Counted from the stretch's first letter, positions 1 to 11,880 are shown. The stretch is DNA of 64,000 bases from Malaya genurostris (GCF_030247185.1 NC_080571.1:34894753-34958752); one strand, 5' to 3'. Made by a program: numbers and translations. The notes: a model not told the origin generated them from the letters alone.

Positions 1-880
1 AAAACATTAAAAATAAACGATTCAAAGGTTACCATAATAAATACATACATAAAGCTGGTGGTTGATGCACCAAATCAAAAAAATAAAAATTTATTTAGGT
101 TTAAGCATATAGATCGTTTGCGGGAGAGAAAATTGATAATTAGACTCATAATAATTATTTCGATTTTTTATCCTTTTCCAAACAATGAAAAGTTTTGGAA
201 AAATATTGTTCAACAGAAAGTCATCTTATATGGTTTTAATGTTACTTGAACGATCGATTTTAGATACGAACAACTCCAAGCTATAAACCAAGACGAAAGG
301 AACTGTTTAATATGAAATAAGATTTATTTTCGATACATATGCGTTAAACTTATTCCAGAAATACTCATGTTGTAAAAAGTCGTCAATAGCTTTGTATTTA
401 AATTATTTACATGACTTGGTTGTTTTTGGAAACTTCTGATTTTTGCTTTAGGAAAAATTATGAACCTGCATGTCTTGTGTTCGGGAGAAAAATAACTTAC
501 AGTCTAATTAATTTTATATGCAGTGAATCGATTCAATCGAAGATTTTATTTATTTTTGTCGAAGTTCACTTATAATACTATCAAAGATAGATAAAGACAA
601 TGATAGTGTTTCAGCCACATTTAATGCAAAAAGGTATCTACGATTATCTTCATAACACCGATTTGTTCGCAAATAGAAATTTCAGTAAGCACAGAACCAC
701 GTCGACAAATCAATCCATTTTATGCATACAATTTTAGAGTAATGCCTTCGAATCAAGTTTAATGTGGCAAAATCTGTCAACAAATCAACGAGATACAGTG
801 CTCCAAAATAGGTCCAACAAATTTATCGCCGATAGTCCTAAATACAGCTAATTGGTATTCAATATACCGAAGACGAAAAA
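1..880. other. AT-rich intronic or intergenic sequence, no gene seen
   Basis: No open frame with protein-like composition, no tRNA-like boxes and no obvious terminal inverted repeats are visible here. It lies upstream of the first recognisable Dop2R exon and is probably intronic (inference). Confidence 0.5.
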
Positions 881-892
881 TGTCATTCGCAC

Positions 893-3582
893 TAGAGATG
901 GTCGGGTATCGGGTATTTTACCCGAAACCCGACCCGTACCCGTACCCGACGGGTTTTTGGTCGGGTACGGGTAAAAATTTTTATTTTCAATCGGGTACGG
1001 GTCGAATACGGGTAAAAAATTTTACTGCTCACTCGGGTACGGGTCGGGTACGGGTAAATTTTTTTTTTCTGATCGATTACCCGATCATTTGTACTTCACA
1101 TAAATATGTTTACACGTTGACGAGAATGTTTTATTGCAAAACAGTTCTTCCGCAAAATAAACAATTTGATTCAAGGGGTTTTGATATTTCCAGAGAAAAA
1201 AACATTTCTTTTCTTCATTAAAAAAGCGATCATTCATAGTTACGTGAAAAGTTATGTGAATATTTCCCGCCCTACTTTGTTTATAACATGTTTAATAAGA
1301 CACACTGCCTTAGCTCTAAGATGTTGCGGTCGGAATCTACTTTTCACGTAGGTTTTAATGGACTGCCATTTTAAAGCTGTTTAATGCACAATCCAGTAAA
1401 AATTATTTGATTTATATATAAAATGTAGTGTAGTACTCATATCACATTCAGATACAAGAAAACTGTTATTTTAAATATTGGTTGGAGATTTTCAAAATTT
1501 TCATAAAATCATTAGGATTTTTACCATAAAAACATGAACATTTATTTCAGAAAATCTTCATAGAAGTTCTTCTTATTCTTCACTTCTGGGTGGTGTCACC
1601 TCACTTGAAATGACTCCGATTGATGGCACAGCAAGTTGGGCTATATTGCCAGTTAATTTTCGTTTCTTTTCACTGGACTATAAGTGAAAATCTCGATACG
1701 TGATAACGTGGAGTCGCAAAAGTACGGGTGAAAATCTTTTCTCGCGAAATACTCAAATTTTCACCGTGTTCACTCGTTGAGGGTTCCACCGGAGGTGGCA
1801 AAGAAGTTCAATTGCTGTAAAAACCACCAGCTACCGTTAACATAGTGGGTGTGGGTTTGTGAGGCTTCAAAACGGGCACAGTTGACAGATAAATTTAAAT
1901 CAAAATCATAATTCATTTTGTAACCAAAAAAAAATTCCTGCGAATGTTCAAACTACTTACACTTGAAGGACTCACTGTTCACCATTTTCAAAATTGATTT
2001 TTTCACACCGGGAATACACGTACATTGTATGATGTTTGGTCAATACACGTAAACGAACTGATGATACTCTATTCATTTTAGGGGATGCTCGCATAACATT
2101 CATTTTCGTCACGTATAATATTCAATTTGATATTTGGAATCATTTTACGTGATTTTTCAAGTGATTTGAATGTGAGTTTTTATTTGTGTGTCAAGATAAT
2201 GAACACGCTTACTTGTGGCTCTAAAGAATCGAATCAAAAGTCACACTGTTTCGTAAAAACCATACCTACCCAAAATTGAATACAACGGGTATTACGACGT
2301 TTTGGGTAAATATGCTTCTCGAAAAATTTGAGTTGATATTACTCCCTTTTGTTGACATTTGTAAATGAGTATAAAGTACCAAAGACATTGGAAATCTACA
2401 GGGTCCGCCATCTAACATTTATTTTTGAACTAGCGGTTATTTCGACATTAGTAACCTCAATGGCACTTCTGATTTGACAGAAACTTAGTTGTATCCTTCC
2501 GCTGAACGAAAATGGTTGTGTATACGCTTGAGAAACGCGTGAAAATAGTGCAGTTTTACTTTGAAAATCATGGTAATGTTGCGGAATGTGTGCAAAAAAA
2601 TCTTCTTCTCGGATGAGGCGCATTTTCATCTCGGCGGGTCTGTCAATAAGCAAAACTGTCCCATCTGGGGGACGGAAAACCCGCACGTTATCGTGGAGAA
2701 GCCGATGCATCCTCAGAGAGTGACGGTTTGGTGCATCATTGGTCCATTTATCTTCGTAAATGAGGCAGGAGCCGTCGCCACGGTCAATGGCGAGAGCTAC
2801 CGCACCACGATTAGCGATCCTGTTACTTGAAGAGGAAGACTTGGACACCATTTGGTTCCAACAAGACGGCGCTCCGAGCCACACAGCCAACGCTACGAGC
2901 GATCTTCTGCGCACAGTCCTCGAAGATCGAATTATCAGTCGAAATTCTAATGTCGTTTGGCCACCTCGAAGCTGTGATTTGACGCCGTTATACCATTATC
3001 TTTGGGGGACTGTCAAAGATAAGTGTTATGTGGACAAGCCAGAGACAATTCAAGCCTTGAAGGACAACATTCGTGCAGCCATAGCTGAAATAAAGCTGCA
3101 TACAATCGAAAATGTACTAAAAAACTGGACCGACCGTATGGCGTACTGCAAGGCCAGCCGAGGCAGCCATTTGAATGAAATTATATTCCACAATTAACCG
3201 GAAGGATTGTACTTTAATATGAAAAAAAATAAATTTTGAAATCGAATGAACCGTTTGTGTTTTATTGCATTGTTTAATGTATTTTACTTACCAACTAGAG
3301 CCTGATACGTCTTGATATCTAAAACACTTTAATTTTTCCATACTGAATTTTGGTAAAATTTTTACTACTCATTCGGGTCGGGTACGGGTACAGGTAATTT
3401 TTAATCGGGTACGGGTCGGGTACGGGTAAATTTTTTTATTTTTTTTCGGGTACGGGTCGGGTACGGGTAATTTTTTTAAAATTATTGATCGGGTACGGGT
3501 CGGGTACGGGTAAATTTTTTTGCTGATCACTCGGGTACGGGTCGGGTTCGGGTATAAGAATTTCTATACCCGACCATCTCTA
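893..3582. mobile_element. hAT-like non-autonomous element, composite, with G-rich subterminal repeats
   Basis: The ends are a perfect 16-bp inverted repeat, TAGAGATGGTCGGGTA at the left and its complement at the right. They are flanked by an 8-bp near-perfect direct repeat (ATTCGCAC at 885-892, CTTCGCAC at 3583-3590), as expected for a hAT target duplication. Both subterminal zones (about 893-1085 and 3360-3560) carry repeated blocks of CGGGTACGGGTCGGGTACGG separated by T-rich spacers. No hAT transposase frame is present, so it would have needed a source in trans. A truncated mariner lies inside at 2399-3285. The 1090-2395 interior has no recognisable gene. Confidence 0.75.
2399..3285 (+). 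pseudogene. Mariner-like transposase remnant, internally deleted, right TIR lost
   Basis: A left terminus CAGGGTCCGCCATCTAAC follows a TA. The frame from 2512 starts with an N-terminal mariner helix-turn-helix-like segment (KRVKIVQFYFENHG). It then jumps directly, with a frame change, into the catalytic part at about 2590 (FFSDEAHF, first Asp). A stop at 2827-2829 and another shift lead into WFQQDGAPSHT (second Asp) and PPRSCDLTP (third Asp, 36 residues later), ending at the TAA before 3197. The region between the helix-turn-helix and the first Asp is missing. A short 3' UTR is kept, but no matching right terminal repeat is seen. It is nested inside the hAT-like element. Confidence 0.85.
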
Positions 3583-3623
3583 CTTCGCACACCCTGTAAA
3601 AGCGACCATCCAGCGAGCCAATG

Positions 3624-4648
3624 CACAGTGGTTCAAAAGCCCATTTTCACGCTCTTAATTGATAACTCATAGGATCGTGGTTTTTGAGGTACAGTATCTT
3701 CAGAAAAGTTGTTTAGAATGATAGACGCCATCTTTTGGCAAATTTAATTTATGTGATTAATCCCCCTAAAAGTGAGATAAAAATTTTATTTCAGCTCAGG
3801 GCCAACATAGGGGCTAAGTTACTTCGACAAAGTTGTTCAGAAAGTTATTTCAAACAAATTTGCTGAAGGTACTATTCCCGTAATTTGAGTGTAATTCAAG
3901 ATATAATGTATTTTCTTAAAAGGGTTTCCAAAAACCAGTTTTTGTAAGAAAACATATATATTTTCAATTTATATGAGTTTTTCATGTTATACAAAGTTTT
4001 TCATCTTTAAAAACTACACAACTTTCTCGAACATACTATGCTGCTACCATTTCAGTTTAATGAAATAGAGCAATTTTTCATGTTTTTTTGCATAAAATTC
4101 TAACTTGTCTATTATCAAAAGGCGCAGGAAGGTGCAGATGAGACCACTTACATATTAAACTACTTCAAAAGAGCTTTCATACCGTGGTTGAAATACTCGT
4201 CTGCGATCGTCTGCTGGCGAGATATGTTCTTTTCAAATATCCTTGTCCTTGACATTTGCAATTTGTATTTCAGATCAGATTTCAGTATATATTCGTTACC
4301 ATGGAAACTCTCATAATACAAGATGCCACGACTTTGGTTTTTGGAAACCCTTTTAAGAAAATACATTATATCTTGAATTATACTCAAGTTACGGGAATAG
4401 TACCTTCAGCAAGTTTGTTTGAAATAACTTTCTGAACATCTTTGTCGAAGTAACTTAGCCCCTATGTTGGCCCTGAGCTAAAATAAAATTTTTATCTCAC
4501 TTTTAGGAGGATTAATCACATAAATAAAATTTGCCAAAAGATGGCGTCTATCATTCTGAACAACTTTTCTGAAGATACTGTACCTCAAAAACCACGATAC
4601 TATGAGTTATCAATTAAGAGTGTGAAATTGCGCTTTTGAACCACTGTG
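3624..4648. mobile_element. Long-TIR (fold-back) MITE with CACAGTG termini, Transib-like
   Basis: Two inverted arms of about 314 bp (3624-3937 and 4335-4648) are highly similar and frame a 397-bp loop with no coding content. The element begins CACAGTGGTTCAAAA and ends with the complement. It is bounded on each side by CAATG (3619-3623, 4649-4653), a 5-bp target duplication. CAC-type termini plus 5-bp duplications are the known signature of Transib transposons, relatives of RAG1. The assignment is inferred from the ends only, because no transposase is present. Other superfamilies with CAC-type ends are possible. Confidence 0.65.
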
Positions 4649-4653
4649 CAATG

Positions 4654-5929
4654 GATGTAACTTTTAGTTTTGTCATCCACTCGCTAATTCAACTACTCTT
4701 TCCTCGCTCATAGCTAAGTGTTGGCTAAGCAAAAAATGTATCGGTGCATATATTTATAGATTCCCTTTTCTGCGATAGTTCGTTCTGTCGAGGGTGACAT
4801 CATTATGGCAAACTGTGATTGGATCGTGAAAACATAGGTCGATTGGAATCGATTTTTCAATGGCATACTATTGATATACTGAAACGATGTTGTCTTATAT
4901 GTTTGAGTTAAATGTTTCCAAATCGGTTGGTAGTCAAATGAGTTAGGTCCAGTAAGAAATGACTGAGTTATAGGCGTTCAAAATAATAACAGAAAAAGGT
5001 TACGCGGTTAATTTTGCATTTTTTTAATTGACACCTGGACTGACATGCTTTTCTATACTTCGGAAAAATATTCTATACCTTTTTATTACAAAACAGGTGA
5101 ACAAACATAACAGAAATATATTTGTGTCGAATCTTACTAACAATTTGAAATAATTGCATTTTTCAGATACTGTAAGTAAACTGATGGCAACGACCGACGA
5201 AGAACATGTTAAAAAAATCAAATAAAAACAAATATTTTTTAAATTTTTGACGCAAAATATTCGTAGTTTGGTATTCTCAGAGGTACCGAAACATATTTGG
5301 TAAATTTTTGAAACACATAGCAAAAGCATTAGTTTTAAATTAAAAATAAAAGGATACAATAAAACAAAATTTCTTAGAATCTGCTGTCTTTGGAAATTTG
5401 AAATTCACAAGAATATTCAAAACAGCATTTTATAAGATTCATGATAACTGATCGGATTCGTCAACTCATAAAGTTGTGGTGTACTGTTATGAATAGCCAA
5501 ATTTTTACTACTCGTATTTTCTATAGAAACTGATTTTCAAAGAGTTTTTAATGAATTACATATATGATAAGTATCAGATTCAGCACTCACAGTTCTCGCC
5601 TAAGAACCGAACGAGCAGCACACAGCTTATGTCAAAGATTTTGATCTGTAACAAAGAATGAACAGAAAATCAATTATATGGCCATTTTCGTAATAAATTG
5701 AATGACCAAATTGACCATCTTAAACAACATGCGCAAATATGTCTCCCTCGTATTAGTCAATTAATAGTCGGACCATCCATAGTTAGTGTCTGTTTTACTA
5801 GCGAACAAAACGTATCGTTAGCCCACTGCACTCAATCACTGAAAATATTCCGTATTTCTATGTGTCGGTTTTGCACGATAAGCTTTGTGCGATAACTCGT
5901 TCAAGTCGTCCGGTTGAAATTCTGTGTGC
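4654..5929. other. AT-rich sequence with no recognisable feature
   Basis: Only short, low-complexity open frames occur. No splice-flanked exon, repeat array or RNA gene could be supported. Confidence 0.45.
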
Positions 5930-6170
5930 CTTATTTTGGCAATGAATTTCTCCTTAATGCTTGTTCATACCAAACATTTTATAAAATTTTCAATTTTGAG
6001 TTATCTCATACCTCCGATTTTTTTTAATAAATTGGTATGGAGAGAAAATTATGTTGCTGCCATAAATTCTCGATAAGGTTCTATCTTACTTTGAACAGGC
6101 TTAATTCTGAAAAGGCGCTCCATAGTAAAGTAAGTCGTATTGACGACAAAAAAAAAATGCTCACCGATTA
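5930..6170 (+). repeat. Dispersed repeat family A (GGCGCC-core), copy 1
   Basis: The segment ends in a core resembling TTTTGAAAAGGCGCTCCATA followed by AGTAAAGTAAGTCGTATT. The same core recurs at 11620-11880 and 13640-13780 on this strand and at 17255-17420 inverted. The copies diverge outside the core, so this is an old non-coding transposon family (inference). Confidence 0.7.
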
Positions 6171-6179
6171 GAAATTGTA

Positions 6180-7800
6180 AGAAGCAAGTGCTGAATGTGA
6201 AACTTGTTTTAAAGCAGAAGTCAAATTCTTCTACGAGCTCGGAATTAGAAGCGTTAAAATCATTTGCATTGCTCCTTGTTATCCTTGTAAACCTCTGGTA
6301 AACTACGAGACTCAGTTAACTGTGTGTCAATTCAGTGAACAAATTCTTCACTACGTTAAGACCTGTATTGAATCTCCGAAAAAAAAATTCATTATAATCA
6401 AGGATAACTGTTCCACACCGATACCTTATGAATCTTGTATTTTTTTTTTAACAAAAGTAATTAAGTCTCTGAACAGTTACCCCCTGTTATAGTATCAACT
6501 ACAGCCACTGTTAATTAAAAAAACTCGCTACCAGAGCTAACAAAAGCCATTTTCATTGACTCAAAATAAACGAGATAAACAAAATGACGAGAAACAATTG
6601 TCACTCTCAGCCCCACTTGCAAATTAAGAGAACGAGATCCATGCCCTGTCAACGACATAAGCGGAATAATCGACTCAAAGTTGTGTTCCTTCTTTCGTTC
6701 ACCCTTTCGGTCATTTTCGGTTTTCGGTAAAAATCGTATGCTGTACAGTAACAAAATTCAACCGAAGCTTTGAGAATCGAAAATGACACAAAACGATTCA
6801 CAGTGATTTTTGCCAGTTGATGCTCGTATCTATAGTAGTTTCGGTTATTTGGTGTAGTTACTTCGATTTATCATATTTTGGACACCCTTTACAGCCAAAC
6901 GTCACAGATTTTCATTTTACCGATGAAAAAATAAGATCTGAAATTCGACTGATACTCTCTGCAGACGTTATTTTGGGTTCGTTTTGTCGTGAGAGAAAAT
7001 GCTTCGTCTCTCTTCTTAAAAGTTTCTCAACTGAATGAAGCGTCATGACAAGAAAGACATATTCACTGCTCTACAATAAAAGACTTCAACCATGATTAAA
7101 ATCAGCAAAAAGCCTTTATCATAGCACATTTTTATTTGCATTAAATGAAGCATTCGTCGTCTCGTGCTAGCAGAGAACTGCCTGGAGAAAGATTTTATAG
7201 CTTTCATTAGCTGCTCCCGAGGCCAAGAATTCTGCTCTCGTTATTCCTTATTTTCGTTTAATTTTTAATCATTTTGCTGCTTCAGTTGGCTGAGTATTTA
7301 TTTTTCACGATCGGTGATGCTTACTTATCTCGTCTCTTTCAAATGACTTTTTAATTACACTGCTTGAAATTTCTGCACGGTTTACTCATTTTCATTGTCA
7401 CTCTTTGACAAGTTTGGGAAGGTGCTGATCAAAAGTCACAATTTGCTTTCGTTTTTTATTCAAATAAAAATTTCAATTTTCATTGCACTATTCCTAGCGT
7501 ACAGAATCATTGTTGACCTCCCAAGTTACCCTCGCAAGGATGACTGATTGCCGGTGCTTTGTTAGCAATGTTCATGTGTATGCGCAATGGCACTTGTATT
7601 TAATTTCCTGTGACTGTGCTAGTTCATGTGTTAATTTTTTTTCTCCTACGTTGTTGAATATTGTCATGATAATCCCTGATTCAGCCCGAGGCAAATGACA
7701 GACACGAAGACAGGCTGACTAACTGGAGTTTGTGTTATGTTTTACCTTCGTTTCATTTTTTGCTGCTGTTGCTGCTGCTGCAATGGCTCTCATCTTCCGC
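6180..7800. other. AT-rich intronic-type sequence, no gene seen
   Basis: No exon-like or repeat feature could be supported. The last 80 bases become pyrimidine-rich with a CTG-rich run and lead into the Dop2R loop exon acceptor. Confidence 0.45.
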
Positions 7801-7819
7801 CTGCCCTGTCATGTCACAG

Positions 7820-8020
7820 TGTGGTGGCCCAGATCACGACAACGCAGATTCCCTCCGACCCGAATGGCAATCACGACTCGGGCTACGCGGCGTCCGGCAT
7901 CGGAGACGTGCTGGCAGCGAATGCGACCCCACCCGGCAGTCCAAACGTGGCCGCCACGGTCATTGTAAATAAAAACGCTACGCTTAGGAGTAGGAACGGT
8001 TCGCCCAGGAAGGAAGCAAG
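7820..8020 (+). CDS. Dop2R: D2-like dopamine receptor, intracellular-loop-3 exon (first visible exon)
   Basis: The exon encodes a low-complexity polar segment (VAQITTTQIPSDPNG through NGSPRKEA) typical of the long third cytoplasmic loop of insect D2-like receptors. It follows a polypyrimidine and CTG-rich stretch ending CACAG at 7819. A second possible acceptor, CCCAG at 7832, would shorten it by 13 bases, and since that is not a multiple of three the choice depends on the upstream exon. It ends in phase 2 at the donor AAG|GTACGA. The split codon (AG+T, Ser) joins cleanly to the next exon. Earlier exons with TM1-TM5 are outside the window. Assignment rests on phase continuity with the diagnostic 3' exons. 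Confidence 0.72.
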
Positions 8021-8404
8021 GTACGATTCGTTTTGTGTTCGTTATCTGTTTTTGCTTTGGCAGGTTTTTTTTTTTAACTTTTGAACAGGTAACAAACGCA
8101 CCAAGCGATTAGATTATTACCATATTCTAAAATGTGAGGAGAAAATTTCATGAAGCAAATCCAAATGAGTTTGTTGTTCTTCATAATGAGCTGTCGGGCT
8201 TGGTGTGCTTCAGACAGTCACAAGGCAATCTCTGCTGATGATCTTAGCTTAACGAAACTATTTAAATTGCCAACATTCTTATGTTAAAAGCGGAATTTGT
8301 TTCGCTTGCAAATAAATTGTTTTGCTTCAGCTTAATCATAATGAAAACTTTCAGCAATTTATAATGCTTTTCTTTCGATTTCTTCCATCCTTCGATCCTT
8401 CCAG

Positions 8405-8548
8405 TGTGACGCTGAAACCGCTGTCGTTAGTGCGATGCGGGGTGCAGCAGGCCTTAACGCTCAACCGGAACGACTCGACGATATCAACGAACTCCAACAC
8501 GAGGGACAGCACACTGAAGGACAAGAAAAACACTCAGCAAGCAACGAG
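8405..8548 (+). CDS. Dop2R: D2-like dopamine receptor, second loop-3 exon
   Basis: The acceptor is CTTCCAG at 8404 and the donor GAG|GTAAAA at 8549. One base completes the serine codon begun in the preceding exon, and the frame then reads VTLKPLSLVRCGVQQALTLN and continues Asn/Thr/Ser/Lys-rich to KNTQQAT plus two bases (AG). This is the variable third cytoplasmic loop that couples to Gi/o proteins in this family. The 384-bp upstream intron is ordinary. The downstream intron is about 20.65 kb and contains the antisense kinase gene and two satellite arrays. The phase-2 end fits the phase-2 acceptor at 29202. Confidence 0.75.
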
Positions 8549-8719
8549 GTAAAATTCCGATTCGTATTTTGAATCGTAATAGATGGTTTTAGTTCAAAGG
8601 AATGTGTTTTGAATTGGCGATATTATCGCGCCAATATTGATATTGTACCTCGCTCTTAAAAAAAGGAAACCGACGACAGACCACAAGAGTAAAATCCCAG
8701 TAATGAATAGAATTTATAT

Positions 8720-9097
8720 CAGTTTTTGCAATGACTGAGCGGAAATATATATTGGAGAAGCCGAGTGAAAGGAAAACTAACAGAAAAGATGAATTGTTGG
8801 AAAAAGATACGCTCAGAGACAGGACTCGAACCGTTTCGATGTACGTTGCTACTATGTCTGTTTCGAGTTTTAGTGTGGCTAAAGCAAGATCAGAGTGGCG
8901 AAATGGTAGCGCGTATGCACGGAATGCAAAAGAACGCAGGTTCGAGTCCTGTCTCTGAGCGTATCTTTTTCCAAAAATTCATCTTTTCTGTTAGTTTTTC
9001 TTTCACTTGCCTTCTCCAATATATATTTCCGCTCAGTCATTGCAAAAACTGAACTTAGTCATGGCGGCTTTACGTCAAACTAAAATTAATAAATCGT
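8720..9097. mobile_element. tRNA-related SINE with long inverted repeats
   Basis: A 12-bp perfect direct repeat, TAGAATTTATAT, flanks the element (8708-8719 and 9098-9109), indicating retrotransposon-type insertion. Arms of about 113 bp (8720-8832 and 8938-9051) are inverted copies of each other. The centre holds a tRNA-like stretch on the + strand: an A-box-like TGGCGAAATGGTAGCGC near 8898 and a B-box GGTTCGAGTCC near 8940. The left arm carries the complementary B-box. The last 45 bases after the right arm form an AT-rich tail. Confidence 0.75.
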
Positions 9098-9119
9098 TAG
9101 AATTTATATGTTAAACATG

Positions 9120-9240
9120 AATTGGACAACCAAAAATACCAAAAATACCATCAGAATCTGATCTGGCCAGATATTTGCAGTTGTGGGCGAAAACTGTGGC
9201 GAAAAAGTTTTTTATAAAGGGTGTCTTTTAAGAGCTTGCT
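9120..9240 (+). repeat. Dispersed repeat with ATCTGGCCAGATATTT core, copy 1
   Basis: The stretch GATCTGGCCAGATATTTGCA followed by a GTGGGCGAAAACT-type sequence recurs in diverged form at about 12436-12480. Nothing coding is seen in it. Confidence 0.5.
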
Positions 9241-9594
9241 GATTTGAAATTTTGAATAAAACACATTTCAAATTATGAAATGGCCTAATTTTTTTTAGTT
9301 GATATCTTGGCGATAAACGATTTCGGAAATATGTCCACCAGAACTAAAAATCTTTTTTAAGGTCCAATTGTCGACCACTTTTTCAAACATTTGAGGGCGT
9401 ATTCCAGCAATGACACAATGATGTCTAAGTGGCGTTGTTTACACTTTTCTCTCACCACTTGGGTGGCCGTTTATTTATTTATATTTTGCAAGAAAAACTC
9501 GGTCATCAAAAACAAGGCGGGGTAGCCACATTAGACCTTTCAAAATCTTAATAAAGAACAAATTGTATTAAGCAGTATGTTGATCTGTTATGTC

Positions 9595-9760
9595 AAACGA
9601 CTATCGCATGATCAAAGATTTGTAAATTGTATACCAATTAACTGTTATGCCAAATGACCATAATACGAAATAGTCGTTTCCCAAATGAAAATTATGCCAA
9701 ATGGCTTTATTCCAAACAGCGTTATGCCAAACGTGCTTATGCCAAACGGAGTAGCCCTCA
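9595..9760 (+). repeat. Degenerate minisatellite of TTATGCCAAACG-type units
   Basis: About six imperfect copies of a 12-20-bp motif TTATGCCAAA(C/T)G are arranged in tandem. Unit length varies, so this is an old decayed array. Confidence 0.65.
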
Positions 9761-10062
9761 TTCAACACACTTCTTAACATAACCTCGCTTTCTAGTGTTA
9801 GAACTCCCAAGTAATGAAAGAAAATCTGGTTTGATATAGGAAATATTGCTGCTTGAAACTACAAAACACTATAATAAATTTTTCGTTTCTGTAAACTTCT
9901 TGGCAAACAATTTCCCAGTAAATTTAATTTGAAAAATTTGTTCAAAATGAACGACCTCTACGTGACGAATAAATTCTATTTAAAGTCACATAAATTAAAT
10001 TTAGTCAGTTATGAAAGGACTAACTCCAGTTGAAGATAAAAATTTATTTTTGTTTTCATTTA

Positions 10063-10199
10063 TAGAGGCTTCAACATTAATGTTATTCGCCTCTTCGGGT
10101 CAGAAAAACTTTCTGACTCTATGTGCGGGGTTGGGAATCGAACCCAGGCGAGCTGCGTGAAAGCCATCGACTTACCCATCACGCTATACCCGTCCCCCT
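10063..10199 (-). mobile_element. Feilai-like tRNA-derived SINE
   Basis: Read on the minus strand it begins GGGGGACGGGTATAGCGTGA, contains a B-box GGTTCGATTCC, then CCCCGCACATAG and a conserved body ending near GAGGCTTC. The layout (tRNA-like head with A and B boxes, short tRNA-unrelated body) matches the Feilai group of mosquito SINEs as I recall it. No clear target duplication was found. Confidence 0.75.
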
Positions 10200-11600
10200 A
10201 AGGTACTAATTGTAGCGCGTTATATTCAGAAACATTTTAGTTGAAATAAATTAACTAACGGGATTGTTTGTTATAATCATACATTTTTGTTTGTTGTAAG
10301 AATAAAGTGATTTTTTCAAACTAGTTTGCTAGGCAATTTTTAATACTACATTTATTTCAATATATATTCATTTTTAATTGTCTTATTACCAAACTTTTGA
10401 TTGGTATTGCTTATTTTCATTTGATGTTTAAGGCATTTAGCTCTTTAATCGCGAGATGATTGAATAATTCACATACCACAATCAACGACTGATATTTTAA
10501 TTAGCATCCAATGATTAGATACTTCATAAGTTCGGTATCAATTTTTTTTGTTGAAAAAACGTGTTCTTCAAAACTATTATTAATTATCAATACATGCGTT
10601 TGAATTGTTGGAAACCGAAATTTGAATTGTTGAAAGCCGAAATGAAAGAAGCTGATAAAATTTTTCTTATAAAACGTGCACAAACTTTATTCACGGGGAA
10701 AATAATTGTTTAGGTTAAAAACTAATACAGTTCAATTAAACATTTGACTTAGTTGTATCAAATAGCACCTTTCGATTATCAACCGAACAGAATTCCCTAA
10801 GTTTGAAACTTTCTCCACTTTTAATTTTTCGATTTTTCGTATGATAATTGTTCAAATAATTTAGCAATGGCGTTTTTCTCCAGTCCAACCTAGATTTAGA
10901 AATTTTCAAAATTTATACCTATTTGTACAATAAGGCTTAGTATAAAAAAAGGCGGGTGGGTAATGTCAGAGACATAACTGAATGTCGTGAATACGAAAAC
11001 AACTGACATGTTCCTTAACACTTCCGGATATCATTTAGTTGATCAATTGTATGAATTATGCAAGCATTCTTTTTTTTCACATTTTTCGCAAAAACAAAGA
11101 AGGCTTCACTTGATCTCGATCACTGTGAATTTCACACAGCGAAAAGTGCACAAATCTAATCAAACAGTTCTAGGTTTGCACTAAACTGAGGTTTTTTACC
11201 TTCGATTTGCGAGCAAGAAATCATAATAGTTCTTCAGAAAACTTTTCGAGCCATTAGAACGGCTGATTTTGTGTGATCCTCCCCACCGTTGTCCTCTTTT
11301 CGTTGTTTTTCCACCAATGCAAACGACTAGCAGCTGTGACTTAATCGCTCTTGTCGTAAGCGAAACAAGCTTTGCAAACGACACACAATACATCTGCTAG
11401 CAGTGGCGATAGAATCCTAACCGATCCAATTTTTGTTAAGAGGTTTCTTTTTAATGTGCTATTGATTTATATAGTGTACTATTGAAATACTTCAATGCTG
11501 TTGCGATACACGTTAAAGTTCAAAATTTTCGATTCTATTGGTAGTTAGATTTTATAAATCCTTTCACAGATTACTGATCTACGAGCTTTAAAAATACGAG
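10200..11600. other. AT-rich Dop2R intron sequence, no feature seen
   Basis: Only short open frames of random composition occur and no repeat boundary could be placed. Confidence 0.45.
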
Positions 11601-11619
11601 AAAGGCAAACGCGCCTTAT

Positions 11620-11880
11620 GAATGATCCTCTCTGAAACTCGTTTATACCAAACATTTCAGAAAAATTTAATTTTGAATTATTTGAGATTATGTCACACAA
11701 CTGAATATTTTATCATAAAATTGTGATCATATTTCCGATGGCATGTAGCAAAAATTATGTTGATTCGTTAGATACAACAAGAGATATTTACGATCAAAAA
11801 CTTATCACTCTCTCAGAGGGTAAATTTTGAAGAGGCGCCCCATAGTAAAGTAAGTCGTATTCACGACAAAACGACAGAAT
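11620..11880 (+). repeat. Dispersed repeat family A (GGCGCC-core), copy 2
   Basis: It shares with 5930-6170 both the GTTTATACCAAACATTT-type upstream part and the core GAAGAGGCGCCCCATAGTAA. Same orientation as copy 1. Confidence 0.7.

Noticed and set aside
2396..2914. 172-codon minus-strand open frame
   Set aside because: It is antisense to the mariner transposase remnant.
3624..3670. A true V(D)J-type recombination signal
   Set aside because: The heptamer is present, but no nonamer occurs at 12- or 23-base spacing, and the context is a fold-back transposon.
8884..8957. A functional tRNA gene
   Set aside because: A and B boxes are present, but the acceptor stem does not pair and the sequence is part of a SINE with target duplications.
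10130..10199. A functional minus-strand tRNA gene
   Set aside because: The tRNA-like head continues into a SINE body and no full cloverleaf can be drawn.
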